This document shows, piece by piece, positions 26,526-36,500 of a stretch of DNA of 64,000 nt. A program made the position numbers and the translations under genes. The notes under the pieces were generated by a model that searched no databases, was not told where the DNA came from, and saw only the letters and a list, made by a program, of their open reading frames with translations. Position 1 is the first letter of the stretch. The number at the start of each line of letters is the position of its first letter. Source of the stretch: Chitinophagaceae bacterium (GTDB lineage Bacteria; Bacteroidota; Bacteroidia; Chitinophagales; Chitinophagaceae); contig JAFKGR010000007.1 of the NCBI GenBank assembly GCA_017307735.1, forward strand, positions 291,300 through 355,299, given 5' to 3'.

Positions 26526-28001
26526 TCAGATTGCATCCTTCGTCATTTTTCCGTTGACCGTTCTCCAAAAATGTAATGGGTTTTCATTTTGGAGTTCCTC
26601 CGGCAATAATTTATTGGGCCAATTCTGAAAGGCGATCGGGCGCACAAAACGGCTGATCCCATCCGAACCGACAGAGGTAAACCTGCTGTCTGTGGTGGCT
26701 GGAAATGGGCCCCCATGTTGCATTGCGGTGCAAACTGTTACACCCGTGGGCACTCCATTCAGAATGAACCTGCCGCAAATATTTTCAATCTTATCACATA
26801 AATCACGATGTTGTTTTACTTCTTCTTCATTGCCGATTATGGTCGCCGTTAATTGTCCTTTCAACACAGAAGCTACATCAGCCATTTCTTTGAAATCTTT
26901 GCAAAGAATAATGAGGGAAAATGGACCAAACACTTCATCTCTCAGCAATTGATTTTTGATGAACTCTTTTGCAGAAACTGTGGCGACAGCGGGTTGACCT
27001 TCCGAAATATCTGTTTCAACTGTTGTTGCTGCCATAACGGAGACGCCTTTCTGTTGCAAAGCTTTTTCTTTTTTTTGTGCAAAGGCTTTTGCAATTCCTG
27101 CGTGCAACATTTTTTGTGCTGCCGTATTTTCAATTTTTTCTTTCAGGATTTCTTTGAAGCCATCCACACTGCCATCGTCTATCGCAATGATCAATCCGGG
27201 TTTGGTACAAAATTGCCCAACGCCATTTGTAATTGAGCCTGCATATTGCCTTGCAATTTCCTCAGCATCACTTTTTATTTTGCCTGGTAAAAGAAATACC
27301 GGATTGGTACTGCCCATTTCTGAAAATACCGGAATAGGTTCTTCTCTTTGATTTCCCCAATCGAATAATTGTTTGCCGCCGGATAAAGAACCTGTGAACC
27401 CAACGGCTTTTGTCAATGGGTGCATAACTAAGGCCTTGCTTACATCGAAACTGATTCCATGCAAATGAGTAAAAACGGCCTTCGGCAATTTGACTTTTTC
27501 GACAGCCTTTGAAATAATATCTGCCACCATTTGTGAAGTCTTTGCATGTGCAGGGTGAGCTTTCACAATGACAGGGCATCCGGCGGCCAATGCACATGCT
27601 GTATCGCCGCCGGCAGTGCTGTAGGCAAATGGAAAATTGCTGGAACCAAAAACAACCACAGGTCCTAATGCAACTTTTGTTTTTCTGACGTCGGGATAAT
27701 TGCTTTTTTCGTCAGCCGTATTGATCCGTAAATCCAGCCATGAACCTTCCTCTGCTGCATCACCATATTGTCTGAGCTGTAGTACAGTTCGTGCTCTTTC
27801 TCCTTTCAGCCTGGCTTCGGGCAAATGGGTTTCTTCCATTGCCGTATGAATGATTTCTTCTCCGCTGTTTTCAAGCAGATCAGCGATGGTGTGCATCAGT
27901 CGGTTTCTTTCTTTCAACGATGTTTTTTTATAAATAAGATAAGCATCCCACGCCTCGTGCATGGCTTTGTCTATTTCCTCAGGTGTAGTGTCTTTAAACA
28001 T
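26526..28001 (-). CDS. NAD(P)-dependent alpha-ketoglutaric semialdehyde dehydrogenase-like aldehyde dehydrogenase
   Basis: A 491-residue aldehyde dehydrogenase of the 2,5-dioxovalerate (alpha-ketoglutaric semialdehyde) dehydrogenase type. Catalytic Cys C265 is in NGVGQFCTKPG, Glu E228 in VFSEMGSTNPV, Asn N122 in GSSNFPF and cofactor Lys K147 in VIVKAHPAHA. The family converts 2-oxoglutarate semialdehyde to 2-oxoglutarate, the last step of oxidative pentose/uronate (Weimberg-type) or 4-hydroxyproline degradation. The DapA-like gene upstream overlaps the logic of both routes: it would make the semialdehyde. Only 3 bp separate the two genes, which are on the same strand and surely cotranscribed. 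Confidence 0.9.
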   Translation of the reverse strand: MFKDTTPEEIDKAMHEAWDAYLIYKKTSLKERNRLMHTIADLLENSGEEIIHTAMEETHLPEARLKGERARTVLQLRQYGDAAEEGSWLDLRINTADEKSNYPDVRKTKVALGPVVVFGSSNFPFAYSTAGGDTACALAAGCPVIVKAHPAHAKTSQMVADIISKAVEKVKLPKAVFTHLHGISFDVSKALVMHPLTKAVGFTGSLSGGKQLFDWGNQREEPIPVFSEMGSTNPVFLLPGKIKSDAEEIARQYAGSITNGVGQFCTKPGLIIAIDDGSVDGFKEILKEKIENTAAQKMLHAGIAKAFAQKKEKALQQKGVSVMAATTVETDISEGQPAVATVSAKEFIKNQLLRDEVFGPFSLIILCKDFKEMADVASVLKGQLTATIIGNEEEVKQHRDLCDKIENICGRFILNGVPTGVTVCTAMQHGGPFPATTDSRFTSVGSDGISRFVRPIAFQNWPNKLLPEELQNENPLHFWRTVNGKMTKDAI

Positions 28002-28004
28002 GAT

Positions 28005-28919
28005 TTATTTATTTATTTCTTCCATCCGCGTTGGCCTTTTTGCAAGGGCATTCTGTATAATGGAAATAATTCTCTCTCTTTCTTCTCCAGTGATTGGCAA
28101 CCTTGGTTCACGTACATATTCAGTGCCAATACCGGTAAAACTTTCTGCAAGTTTGATGTATTGTACCAGCTTGGGATGAATGTCCATTTCGAGCAAGGGC
28201 ATAAACCAACGATATAGTTTTGTAGCCGCTTCCAGGTTGCCTGATTTTACAAGGTTGTACAGTTGTATTGTTTCTTCAGGAAATGCACATACCAGTCCGG
28301 CAACCCAACCATCTGCTCCCAGGCACAATGCTTCCAAAGCCAATGTATCAACGCCACAAAGGATTTTGAATCTTGTTCCAAAACGGTTTATCATCCTTGT
28401 GATGTTCGTTACATCTCTTGTAGATTCCTTTACGGCCTGAATATTTTCGCAGGATACCAATTCACCGAACATTTCAAGAGTGATTTTGGTTTTGTAATCC
28501 ACGGGATTATTGTAAATCATAACAGGAAGTGAGGTGTGGTGCGCGAGTGTTCGAAACCAATGCACTGTTTCTCTGAAGTCACTTTTATATCTCATAGGGG
28601 GCAACATCATCAATCCGGATGCACCCCATTTTTCAGCAAGTTCAACCTGTTCAAGGGCTGTTCTCAGGCTTCCTTCTGAAATGTTGAGGATAACAGGAAT
28701 TTTACCTGCGGCTGTTTTGACTGCTGCTTCTACCAGCAACTTTTTTTCATGGGATTCCAGTACGCTCGATTCTCCCAGAGTTCCACCCAGAATCAATCCT
28801 GCTACTCCTGCTGAAATTTGAGCTTGAAGATTTTTGAGGAAAGCCGGAATGTCCAGTTCACCCTCTTTTGTAAATTTAGTTGTAACTGCCGGCATGACGC
28901 CTTCCCATTGGAATTCCAT
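28005..28919 (-). CDS. DapA/NAL-superfamily lyase (dihydrodipicolinate synthase family)
   Basis: A 304-residue class I aldolase-fold protein. Schiff-base Lys K164 is in AVKESTRD, the catalytic Tyr Y136 in IYNNPVDY, and the carboxylate-binding loop is GGTLGESS (45-52). Candidates are 2-keto-3-deoxy-arabonate (pentonate) dehydratase or pyrroline-4-hydroxy-2-carboxylate deaminase, both of which feed alpha-ketoglutaric semialdehyde to the dehydrogenase encoded 3 bp downstream. No proline racemase/epimerase or pentonate dehydratase gene is nearby to choose between them. The ATG at 28919 (MEFQWEGVMPAV) is preferred to 28931. Dihydrodipicolinate synthase itself is unlikely in this context. Confidence 0.87.
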   Translation of the reverse strand: MEFQWEGVMPAVTTKFTKEGELDIPAFLKNLQAQISAGVAGLILGGTLGESSVLESHEKKLLVEAAVKTAAGKIPVILNISEGSLRTALEQVELAEKWGASGLMMLPPMRYKSDFRETVHWFRTLAHHTSLPVMIYNNPVDYKTKITLEMFGELVSCENIQAVKESTRDVTNITRMINRFGTRFKILCGVDTLALEALCLGADGWVAGLVCAFPEETIQLYNLVKSGNLEAATKLYRWFMPLLEMDIHPKLVQYIKLAESFTGIGTEYVREPRLPITGEERERIISIIQNALAKRPTRMEEINK

Positions 28920-29023
28920 ATTTAAAATCATTGATGAATAACTAAGGTATTAAATTTGACAGGAATACAGATCGATAAAAAGAATACACCTGAAACATTT
29001 TACACGTTCTTAAAATTGAAAAA

Positions 29024-30049
29024 ATGGAAGATTCTTCTCTTAGTGATGTGCTTAAATCCTACGGTATAATTTCAGAAAATATTTCTCCTCTGGGAAATGG
29101 CCTGATCAATTACACCTGGAAAGTGATTGCAGGAAAAGAAGAATATGTTTTACAAAAAATCAACCAGCATGTTTTTAAGGAACCGGATAAGATTAATGAA
29201 AATATTATGATGGTGGGGGACTATCTTTCAGGAAATCAACCGGATTATCTTTTTCCCACACCATTGAAAACAACGGATGGTGAGGGCATGGTAATTAAAA
29301 ATGGCGATTACTACCGACTCATTCCTTTTATTCAGGATTCAGTAACACTCCAGTCGGCCCAGTCTGCAGATCAGGCCTATGAAGCCGCCCGTCAATTTTC
29401 AAAATTTGCTTTTTACCTGAAAGATTTTCCGGTCGAAAGATTAAATATCACAATTCCCGATTTTCACAATCTCAACCTGCGATTTATCCAATTTGAAAAT
29501 GCAAAGAAGAACGGAAATCCCCGCAGGATAAAGGAGGCTTCTTATCTGATAGATTTTCTGAACGATCAGAAATTTGTTTTGGATGAGTACAATAAAATTG
29601 CCACTCAGCATCTTCTGAAAAAAAGAGTCATGCATCACGATACCAAAATCAGTAATGTGTTATTTGACGAGCAAAACAAAGGCATTTGTGTCATAGACCT
29701 CGATACCATGATGCCGGGATTTTTTATCAGCGACCTGGGTGATATGATGCGTAATTATTTGTCTCCGGCCAATGAAGAAGAAATTGATTTAAACAAGGTG
29801 CATGTGCGCCGGGATTTTTATGATGCTATTTGCGAAGGATATAAATCATTTCTTTCCAAAGAATTGACAGAGGCTGAAAATGCACACTTTCATTATTCCG
29901 GATCTTTTATGATTTACATGCAGGCACTGAGGTTCCTGACAGATTATATGAACAATGATATTTATTATGGGATTACCTATCCCGCGCAAAACCTGAACCG
30001 TGCAAAAAACCAGGCAAGGTTATTTGTGGAATACCAAAACCTTGCCTGA
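29024..30049 (+). CDS. Aminoglycoside phosphotransferase-fold kinase (NahK-like)
   Basis: A 341-residue kinase of the APH/choline kinase fold. The catalytic loop is MHHDTKISNVLFD (Brenner motif HxDxxxxN) and the DFG-like metal motif is VIDLDTM; the N-terminal lobe has the loop PLGNGLINYTWKV. These features match N-acetylhexosamine 1-kinase-type proteins, which phosphorylate GlcNAc/GalNAc at C1, and related sugar or choline kinases. Start ATG at 29024. It is divergent from the DapA-like gene. A GH20 hexosaminidase is elsewhere in the window (55347), compatible with amino-sugar salvage, but not linked. Confidence 0.75.
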   Translation: MEDSSLSDVLKSYGIISENISPLGNGLINYTWKVIAGKEEYVLQKINQHVFKEPDKINENIMMVGDYLSGNQPDYLFPTPLKTTDGEGMVIKNGDYYRLIPFIQDSVTLQSAQSADQAYEAARQFSKFAFYLKDFPVERLNITIPDFHNLNLRFIQFENAKKNGNPRRIKEASYLIDFLNDQKFVLDEYNKIATQHLLKKRVMHHDTKISNVLFDEQNKGICVIDLDTMMPGFFISDLGDMMRNYLSPANEEEIDLNKVHVRRDFYDAICEGYKSFLSKELTEAENAHFHYSGSFMIYMQALRFLTDYMNNDIYYGITYPAQNLNRAKNQARLFVEYQNLA

Positions 30050-30055
30050 CCCGGA

Positions 30056-30712
30056 TCACGCTACTACTTTAACCTCTTTCCTGAATTTACCGGAGATTAG
30101 TTTTATAATTATCGGACCGGTTGTAATCAATATAATTCCAATAATGATAGTTTCCAGATTGTTTTTGACCCATGCATTTTCTCCCAGCAAATATCCTGCA
30201 ATGACAATTGAAAATACCCACAGGTAACTACCTGTAATATTGAAGAAGGTAAACTTACCGGGTTTCATTCTTGCAACTCCGGCAATGATGGGTGCGAAAG
30301 TGCGGATAATCGGAAGAAAGCGCGCCAACACAATGGCAATCCCTCCTTTTTTATCATAGAATTCTTTGGCCTGGTAAATGTATTTTTTCTTAAATAACCA
30401 GGTGTCTTTCCTCTTCATTAGATATGATCCCGATTTCAATCCGAACCAATAGCCCGTGAAGTTTCCAAGTACACCGGATGTTCCGATGAGCAACATCCAG
30501 AAAATCAAATTAACTACATTGTTAGTGAAAGGTGCCAGGGAATTAGCGATGATCAATCCTGCAACAAACAGCAGGGAATCGCCGGGAAGAAAAAAACCAA
30601 AAAATAATCCGGTTTCAATAAAAATAATTAGAATCACGAAGTACAAACCTCCGTGTTCCATGATCCATTCAGGATTGGTCAGAAGCTGCAATGCTTCTAT
30701 AATTGTATTCAT
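30056..30712 (-). CDS. DedA-family membrane protein
   Basis: A 218-residue inner-membrane protein with about five hydrophobic segments. The DedA signature is visible as EtGLFFGFFLPGDSLLF near residue 35 and RFLPIIRTFAPIIAGVARM near residue 135. DedA/Tvp38 proteins are thought to translocate lipids such as undecaprenyl phosphate or to support membrane-energised envelope homeostasis. Its stop is 7 bp from the stop of the kinase gene on the opposite strand. Start ATG at 30712. Confidence 0.9.
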   Translation of the reverse strand: MNTIIEALQLLTNPEWIMEHGGLYFVILIIFIETGLFFGFFLPGDSLLFVAGLIIANSLAPFTNNVVNLIFWMLLIGTSGVLGNFTGYWFGLKSGSYLMKRKDTWLFKKKYIYQAKEFYDKKGGIAIVLARFLPIIRTFAPIIAGVARMKPGKFTFFNITGSYLWVFSIVIAGYLLGENAWVKNNLETIIIGIILITTGPIIIKLISGKFRKEVKVVA

Positions 30713-30776
30713 AAAAATTCAGAAATTAAGTGTTAAGGAAATGAAAGAAGCAGAACCTGTTTTTGACGCGAATCCC

Positions 30777-31100
30777 TTAAAACAATTTTAATGTATGCAA
30801 ATAAATGATATCACCATGTACCGGCAGAAATTCTCCGGATATTAAATTCGATAATGATGAAACTTCTTTCTTTTTTGGAACAAAGTAAGAATAGGATTGA
30901 AAACCATTTATTTTTCCGGAGAAAGATCTGATTTGAAATGTTACACCGGCCATGTTTTCCTGAGGCACAAAGTTTTCAACGCCCTGTTCATTAGTCGAAG
31001 AGGGAAAACTTAGTGAGGTATGCCCATTCATCGCCAGAACGAGGGCAAATACACATAAGAGATTTCGCAAACTCTTTTTTCTGAAATTTCCGGATTGCAT
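30777..31100 (-). CDS. Hypothetical exported small protein
   Basis: A 107-residue open frame with a plausible signal peptide (KKSLRNLLCVFALVLAMNG, cleavage near residue 25-30). The mature part has no recognisable domain and is rich in Ser, Phe and Lys. It is upstream of DedA on the same strand, 64 bp away. Not recognised in any family; the signal peptide and context are the only support, so it could be spurious. Confidence 0.45.
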   Translation of the reverse strand: MQSGNFRKKSLRNLLCVFALVLAMNGHTSLSFPSSTNEQGVENFVPQENMAGVTFQIRSFSGKINGFQSYSYFVPKKKEVSSLSNLISGEFLPVHGDIIYLHTLKLF

Positions 31101-31258
31101 AGAGGCGATTGTAATAGCGGCAAAAATATCAGATTAATTGAAGGCTCTGTGATTCAATAACCTATTAATAGGTTAAAAAAAATCCCTTCATTCACTTTCT
31201 TATAATTGAGACCGTGCATAGTTGATTTAAGAATTATCTTGCAAAAAATTAATTTCTG

Positions 31259-32377
31259 ATGAAGAAGGTGGGGATTCTGGGAGGTGGCCAGTTGGGAAGA
31301 ATGCTTTTACAATCTGCTGCAAATTATCCTGTAATTACTTATGTGATGGAATCAAAAGATGATTGCCCATCGGCACATTTATGTCATCATTTTACGCAAG
31401 GGGATATCCGGCATGCAGATGATGTTTACAATTTTGGGAAAGATCTGGATATTGTCACCATTGAAATTGAATCAGTGAGTGTCGAAGGATTGAAGAGGCT
31501 TCAGGAGCATGGAGTGAAAATTTATCCCAAACCTGAAACTCTGGAAATTATTCGCGATAAGGCCGTACAGAAAAAGTTTTATTCCTCAAATGATATTCCG
31601 ACTTCGCCCTATGTGATTACAAATTCGAGGGATGATGTAAAAAACAATGAATCTATGTTTCCGGCTGTTCACAAATCGGCACAGGGCGGATATGATGGGA
31701 GAGGTGTTCAGGTTTTAGAAGATATTTCACAGTTGAATCTGGCTTTTGAAGGCAAAGCGGTTCTGGAAAAGAAAATTGATATCAAAAAGGAAATTTCAAT
31801 TATCATCGGAGTGGACAATCAGGATAAAACTGTTATTTTCCCTCCATCAGAAATGATTTTTGATCCGATACTTAATCTGTTGGAATATCAGCTTAGTCCT
31901 GCAAACCTGGTTGAAGAAGTTTTGTGGAAGGTGGAAGCTGTCGGACTTTCTGTAGTGCGCAATCTGAACTCTCCGGGGATATTTGCAGTTGAAATGCTCA
32001 TTGATCAGCAGGATAATGTTTTTGTAAATGAAACCGCTCCGAGGGTTCACAACAGCGGGCATGATACCATTGAAGGGAATTTCAGTTCGCAGTTTGACAT
32101 GCTTTGGAGAATCATGCTGGATCTGCCTTTGGGGAATACAAAAAAAATTATGAATTCTGCTTTGATAAATCTGATCGGGCAGGACAACAATCCCATCAAT
32201 GAGGATTCATCAGCTTTAAAAGAAATTCTTAAAATTGAAAATGCTTTTCTTCACCTGTATGGAAAAAAGGAGTGCAGGCCGGGAAGGAAAATGGGCCATG
32301 TGACTATCCTGGATGCTGACCGCATAGGACTGGTTCACGTAGCCAACAAGATCAGGCATATCTGGGAAGGTAAATAA
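31259..32377 (+). CDS. purK: 5-(carboxyamino)imidazole ribonucleotide synthase PurK
   Basis: A 372-residue ATP-grasp enzyme that carboxylates aminoimidazole ribonucleotide (AIR) with bicarbonate and ATP. It opens with the PurK motif GILGGGQLGRMLLQSA, and shows VHKSAQGGYDGRG, the ATP-grasp AVLEKKIDIKKEIS block and the Mg-binding stretch FVNETAPRVHNSGHDTIEG. Length is typical. The next step is catalysed by PurE, encoded at 37930 on the same strand; the two genes are separated by an RND efflux operon. A TTATCTTGC element ~20 bp upstream is a partial minus-7 match. Confidence 0.96.
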   Translation: MKKVGILGGGQLGRMLLQSAANYPVITYVMESKDDCPSAHLCHHFTQGDIRHADDVYNFGKDLDIVTIEIESVSVEGLKRLQEHGVKIYPKPETLEIIRDKAVQKKFYSSNDIPTSPYVITNSRDDVKNNESMFPAVHKSAQGGYDGRGVQVLEDISQLNLAFEGKAVLEKKIDIKKEISIIIGVDNQDKTVIFPPSEMIFDPILNLLEYQLSPANLVEEVLWKVEAVGLSVVRNLNSPGIFAVEMLIDQQDNVFVNETAPRVHNSGHDTIEGNFSSQFDMLWRIMLDLPLGNTKKIMNSALINLIGQDNNPINEDSSALKEILKIENAFLHLYGKKECRPGRKMGHVTILDADRIGLVHVANKIRHIWEGK

Positions 32378-32453
32378 CTGAAACTGATTTCGAAGATATC
32401 ACTTCGTTTAGTCGTCTAATAAAACGTTGTATTAAACTTTTGGCTTAAAAAAG

Positions 32454-33524
32454 ATGAATTTGAAAACCAAAGAAATAGCTATACTTATTTTTTCTTCTTT
32501 TCTTTTGTTTGCTTGCAAGAACAACGGGAAAAAAGATAAAAAAAATACCGTGAGTACAAACCGCATGCAGCGCGCATTGCCTGTGGAAGGATATATTGTC
32601 AATCCTGAGGTTCTTACAGCTAATTTACAGATAGCTGGCACACTGATCCCGATGGAGGAAACAGAAATTCACCCCGAAGTCTCAGGCCGTATTGTTGAAC
32701 TTTCTATTCATGAAGGAACGTTTGTCAGGAAAGGAACCGTGCTTGCACGTTTGTTTGATGGCGACCTGAAAGCGCAACTCAGGAAATTGCAGGTGCAGCT
32801 CCAGGTAGCAGAAAAAACGTTGGAAAGACAAAATGATCTTTTGAAAATCGGCGGTATCAGCCAGCAGGATTTTGATCTGACAGTTCTCAATGTAAACAGC
32901 CTTAAAGCCGATATCGCAGTGATGCAAACAGAAATTGATAAAACAGTGGTAAAAGCTCCATTCGACGGGCGCTTGGGTTTTAAAAATGTAAGTCCCGGAG
33001 CTTATGTTACCCCACAAAATATTTTGACAACCATTCGAAAAACGGATGAACTGAAATTGGAATTTTCTGTTCCTGAAAAGTATGTTACAAATGTGAAGCT
33101 TGGGAATAAAATTGGATTTACAACTGCCGGCCAGCAAGGGAAATTTTTTGCAGTGATCATGTCCACCGAATCCGGAATAGATGTTTCTACCCGTACACTG
33201 GCTGTTCATGCAGTGGTAAAGAACCCCGCCGAAGCATTGAAATCCGGAGGATTTGCAAATGTTGATTTCGATTTGGGTAATGACAGCAAGGCCATCATGA
33301 TTCCGAATGAAGCTGTCATCCCCGAAGCAAGAGATAAAAAAGTAATTGTTTACAAAAGTGGGAAGGCTGTTTTCAATGTGGTGGAAACAGGATTGCGTAC
33401 TGCCGACAAAGTGGAGATTACAAAAGGTTTGAATATGGGGGATACCATTATTACCACAGGATTGCTCGCTATAAAACCCGGAGGAAATATTACAGTTTCA
33501 TCATTTCAAAAGAAGGAGGACTAA
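32454..33524 (+). CDS. RND efflux periplasmic adaptor (membrane fusion protein), lipoprotein
   Basis: A 356-residue periplasmic adaptor linking an RND pump to an outer-membrane channel. Lipoprotein signal ends in LLFAC at residues 19-23. Domains: first lipoyl half (about 65-95, IHPEVSGRIVELSIHEG), alpha-helical hairpin (95-150, with the LQVAEKTLERQND coiled coil), second lipoyl half (FDGRLGFKNVSPGAYV), beta-barrel and membrane-proximal domains. It is the first gene of a three-gene operon; the transporter starts 3 bp after its stop. Confidence 0.94.
   Translation: MNLKTKEIAILIFSSFLLFACKNNGKKDKKNTVSTNRMQRALPVEGYIVNPEVLTANLQIAGTLIPMEETEIHPEVSGRIVELSIHEGTFVRKGTVLARLFDGDLKAQLRKLQVQLQVAEKTLERQNDLLKIGGISQQDFDLTVLNVNSLKADIAVMQTEIDKTVVKAPFDGRLGFKNVSPGAYVTPQNILTTIRKTDELKLEFSVPEKYVTNVKLGNKIGFTTAGQQGKFFAVIMSTESGIDVSTRTLAVHAVVKNPAEALKSGGFANVDFDLGNDSKAIMIPNEAVIPEARDKKVIVYKSGKAVFNVVETGLRTADKVEITKGLNMGDTIITTGLLAIKPGGNITVSSFQKKED
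33513..33519 (+). promoter_or_regulatory. Shine-Dalgarno AAGGAGG before a TTG start
   Basis: The sequence lies within the last codons of the adaptor gene and ends 8 nt before the TTG at 33528. Full Shine-Dalgarno matches are uncommon in Bacteroidota; it decides the transporter start. Confidence 0.6.
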
Positions 33525-33527
33525 GTT

Positions 33528-36500
33528 TTGAATTTAGCTCAGATCAGTTTGAAGAGACCCGTTATGGCTACCGTGATGAGCCTGGCTATTGTGTTGTTTG
33601 GAATTATTGGTTACCGCTTTCTTGGTGTAAGGGATTATCCTGCAATTGATCCGCCGAATATTTCTGTGAGTACGTCTTATGCGGGCGCCAATTCGGATAT
33701 CATCGAATCGCAGATTACGGAACCTCTTGAAAAAGCCATCAACGGAATTGCAGGCGTAAAGAACATTACCTCGAGTAGCAGCCAGGGAAGAAGCAATATC
33801 AATGTGGAATTTGAATTGGGTGTTGATCTTGAAACGGCCGCCAATGATGTGCGTGACAAGGTTTCCCGTGCGCTCCGCCAGTTGCCCCAGGATATTGATG
33901 CGCCGCCTGTTGTTTCAAAAGCCGATGCAAGTGCACAGCCGATTATTGCCATGACAGTGCAAAGTATGAAGCGCAATCAACTGGAAGTAACAGAGTATGC
34001 AACGAATAATTTAGTTGAAAGATTACAGACCATTCCTGGTGTAAGCTCCGTGGATATTTGGGGAGAGAAGCGTTATGCCATGCGGCTTTGGTTTGATCCT
34101 GAAAAACTAAATGCTTATGGGATTACCAGTGACGATATTCAAAAGGCGCTGGGTTCTCAAAGTGTCGAACTCCCTTCCGGGAAACTGACCGGAAGTACAA
34201 TGGAATTAACCATTCGGACATTCGGCAGGCTTTATACGGAAGAAGACTTCAATAATCTTATCATTAAAAATGTAAAGGGTGTCAACATCCGTCTGAAAGA
34301 TGTGGGCGAGGCTGTGTTGGGCCCTGAAAATATTGAATCTGTTTTGAAGGAAAGCGGGATTCCCATGATTATGCTGGCAGTGATCCCTTTGCCAGGTGCC
34401 AATTATGTTGCTATTTCCAACGAGTTTAATAAACGACTTGACCAGCTCAAGAGAGAACTGCCGCCCGATTTCAAATTGAATGTGGGAATGGATCAAACCA
34501 TTTTCATCAAGCGCGCAATTTCCGAGGTGGAAGAAACGCTGTTCATCGCCATCGGGCTTGTGATATTAATCATCTTCGTCTTCTTCCGCGACTGGATTAT
34601 TGCCGTTCGCCCATTGCTCGATATTCCTGTTTCCCTGATCGGTGCATTTTTTATTATGTACCTCTTTGGATTTTCGATAAATGTATTGACCCTGCTTGCC
34701 ATCGTTTTAGCCACAGGGCTTGTGGTGGATGACGGCATTGTCGTCACGGAAAATATTTTCAAAAAGATAGAGCAGGGGATGGATAAAGACAGGGCTGCGG
34801 AGGAAGGAACCAAGGAAATTTATTTTGCCGTTATCGCTACCTCGCTTACGCTGGCCATTGTTTTTTTACCGATTGTTTTTCTGGAAGGATTTGTCGGACG
34901 GTTATTCCGGGAATTCGGAATTGTGGTCGCAGGCGCTGTGTTGATTTCGGCTTTTGTTTCGCTTACACTGACGCCTGTTTTGAATGTGAAGCTGATCCGG
35001 AAAAATATGGGGCACACCAAACTTTATATGAAAACGGAACCTTTCTTCGCAGCCATGGAAAATGGATATAAGAAAAGCCTGGCTGCGTTTATGAAAGTGA
35101 AGTGGGTTGCTCTTGGGATTATCGCCGTGTGTTTGTCTCTTATGTTTTTTATTTACAAAGGGCTCCCTTCTGAACTTGCGCCCATTGAAGACAGAAGCCA
35201 GTTCAGAATGAATGTGACTGCTCCCGAAGGAACCAATTTTGAATACATGGATGCCTACATGGACAGTCTGAATAATTTCATTATAGATTCCGTGCCCGAA
35301 AAATCAGTGCTCATAAGTGTTACAGCCCCCGGCTATGGTGGTGGTTCCGTCAACAGCGGATTTATCAGGGCCATGTTAACCGATCCAAAAGACCGGACCC
35401 GTTCCCAGCACGAGATTGTTGAAATGCTGAACCGGAATCTGAGTAAGTTTAATCAGGGACGTGCTTTCACAATGGAAGAACAGACTATTTCTGTCAGCCG
35501 GCGCGGAGGCCAGCCTGTGCAGTTTGTTATTCAGAATAATAACTTTGAAAAGATCAGAGAAGTATTACCTAAATTTTTAGATGAAGCCAAAGCGAGTAAG
35601 GTACTTCAGGGTGTGGATGCTGATTTGAAATTCAATAAACCTGAATTGAGAGTTACGGTAAACCGGTTAAAAGCAAGTGAATTAGGTGTGAGTGTAGCCG
35701 ACATTAATCAGGCATTGGAACTGGCCTACAGCGACAGGAGGCTTGGATATTTTTATCGAGCCGGAAAACAATATTCTGTACTTGGCCAGGTAGATAGAAT
35801 TAATCGTGAAGAACCTGCCGATTTATCAAAAATTATGGTTCGGAATAACCAGGGCAACATGATTACGCTCGATAACCTGGTCAGTTTGAACGAAGCTTCG
35901 TCGCCACCGACGATTTATCATTTTAACCGGTACAAATCGGCTACAATTTCAGCTGGATTGCAACCGGGATATACAGTTGGCGATGGTATCGCAGAAATGG
36001 ACAGGATTGCAAAACCCCTACTGGACGATAGTTTCAACACTTCTCTTGCGGGGACTTCCAGGGATTACAGCGAAAGTTCAGGAAATACCATGTTTGCATT
36101 TATTCTCGCACTGGTATTGATTTATCTGGTGCTTGCAGCACAGTTTGAAAGTTTTATAGATCCGTTCATCATCATGGTAACCGTGCCGCTGGCATTGGCC
36201 GGGGCGCTGCTTTCACTTTGGATATTCGGGCAAACATTTAATATTTTTTCTCAGATCGGAATGATTATGCTGATTGGTCTTGTGACAAAGAACGGAATTC
36301 TGATTGTGGAATTTGCCAATCAGTTGCGGGAAAAAGGTATGGCCAAACGACAAGCTATTGTGGAGGCTTCTTACCTGCGCCTTCGTCCGATATTGATGAC
36401 AAGTCTTGCCATGTCGTTGGGGGCATTGCCGCTGGCGTTATCTCTCGGTGAAGCATCTACCAGCCGGGTACCGCTCGGAATTGTAATTGTAGGTGGCGTT

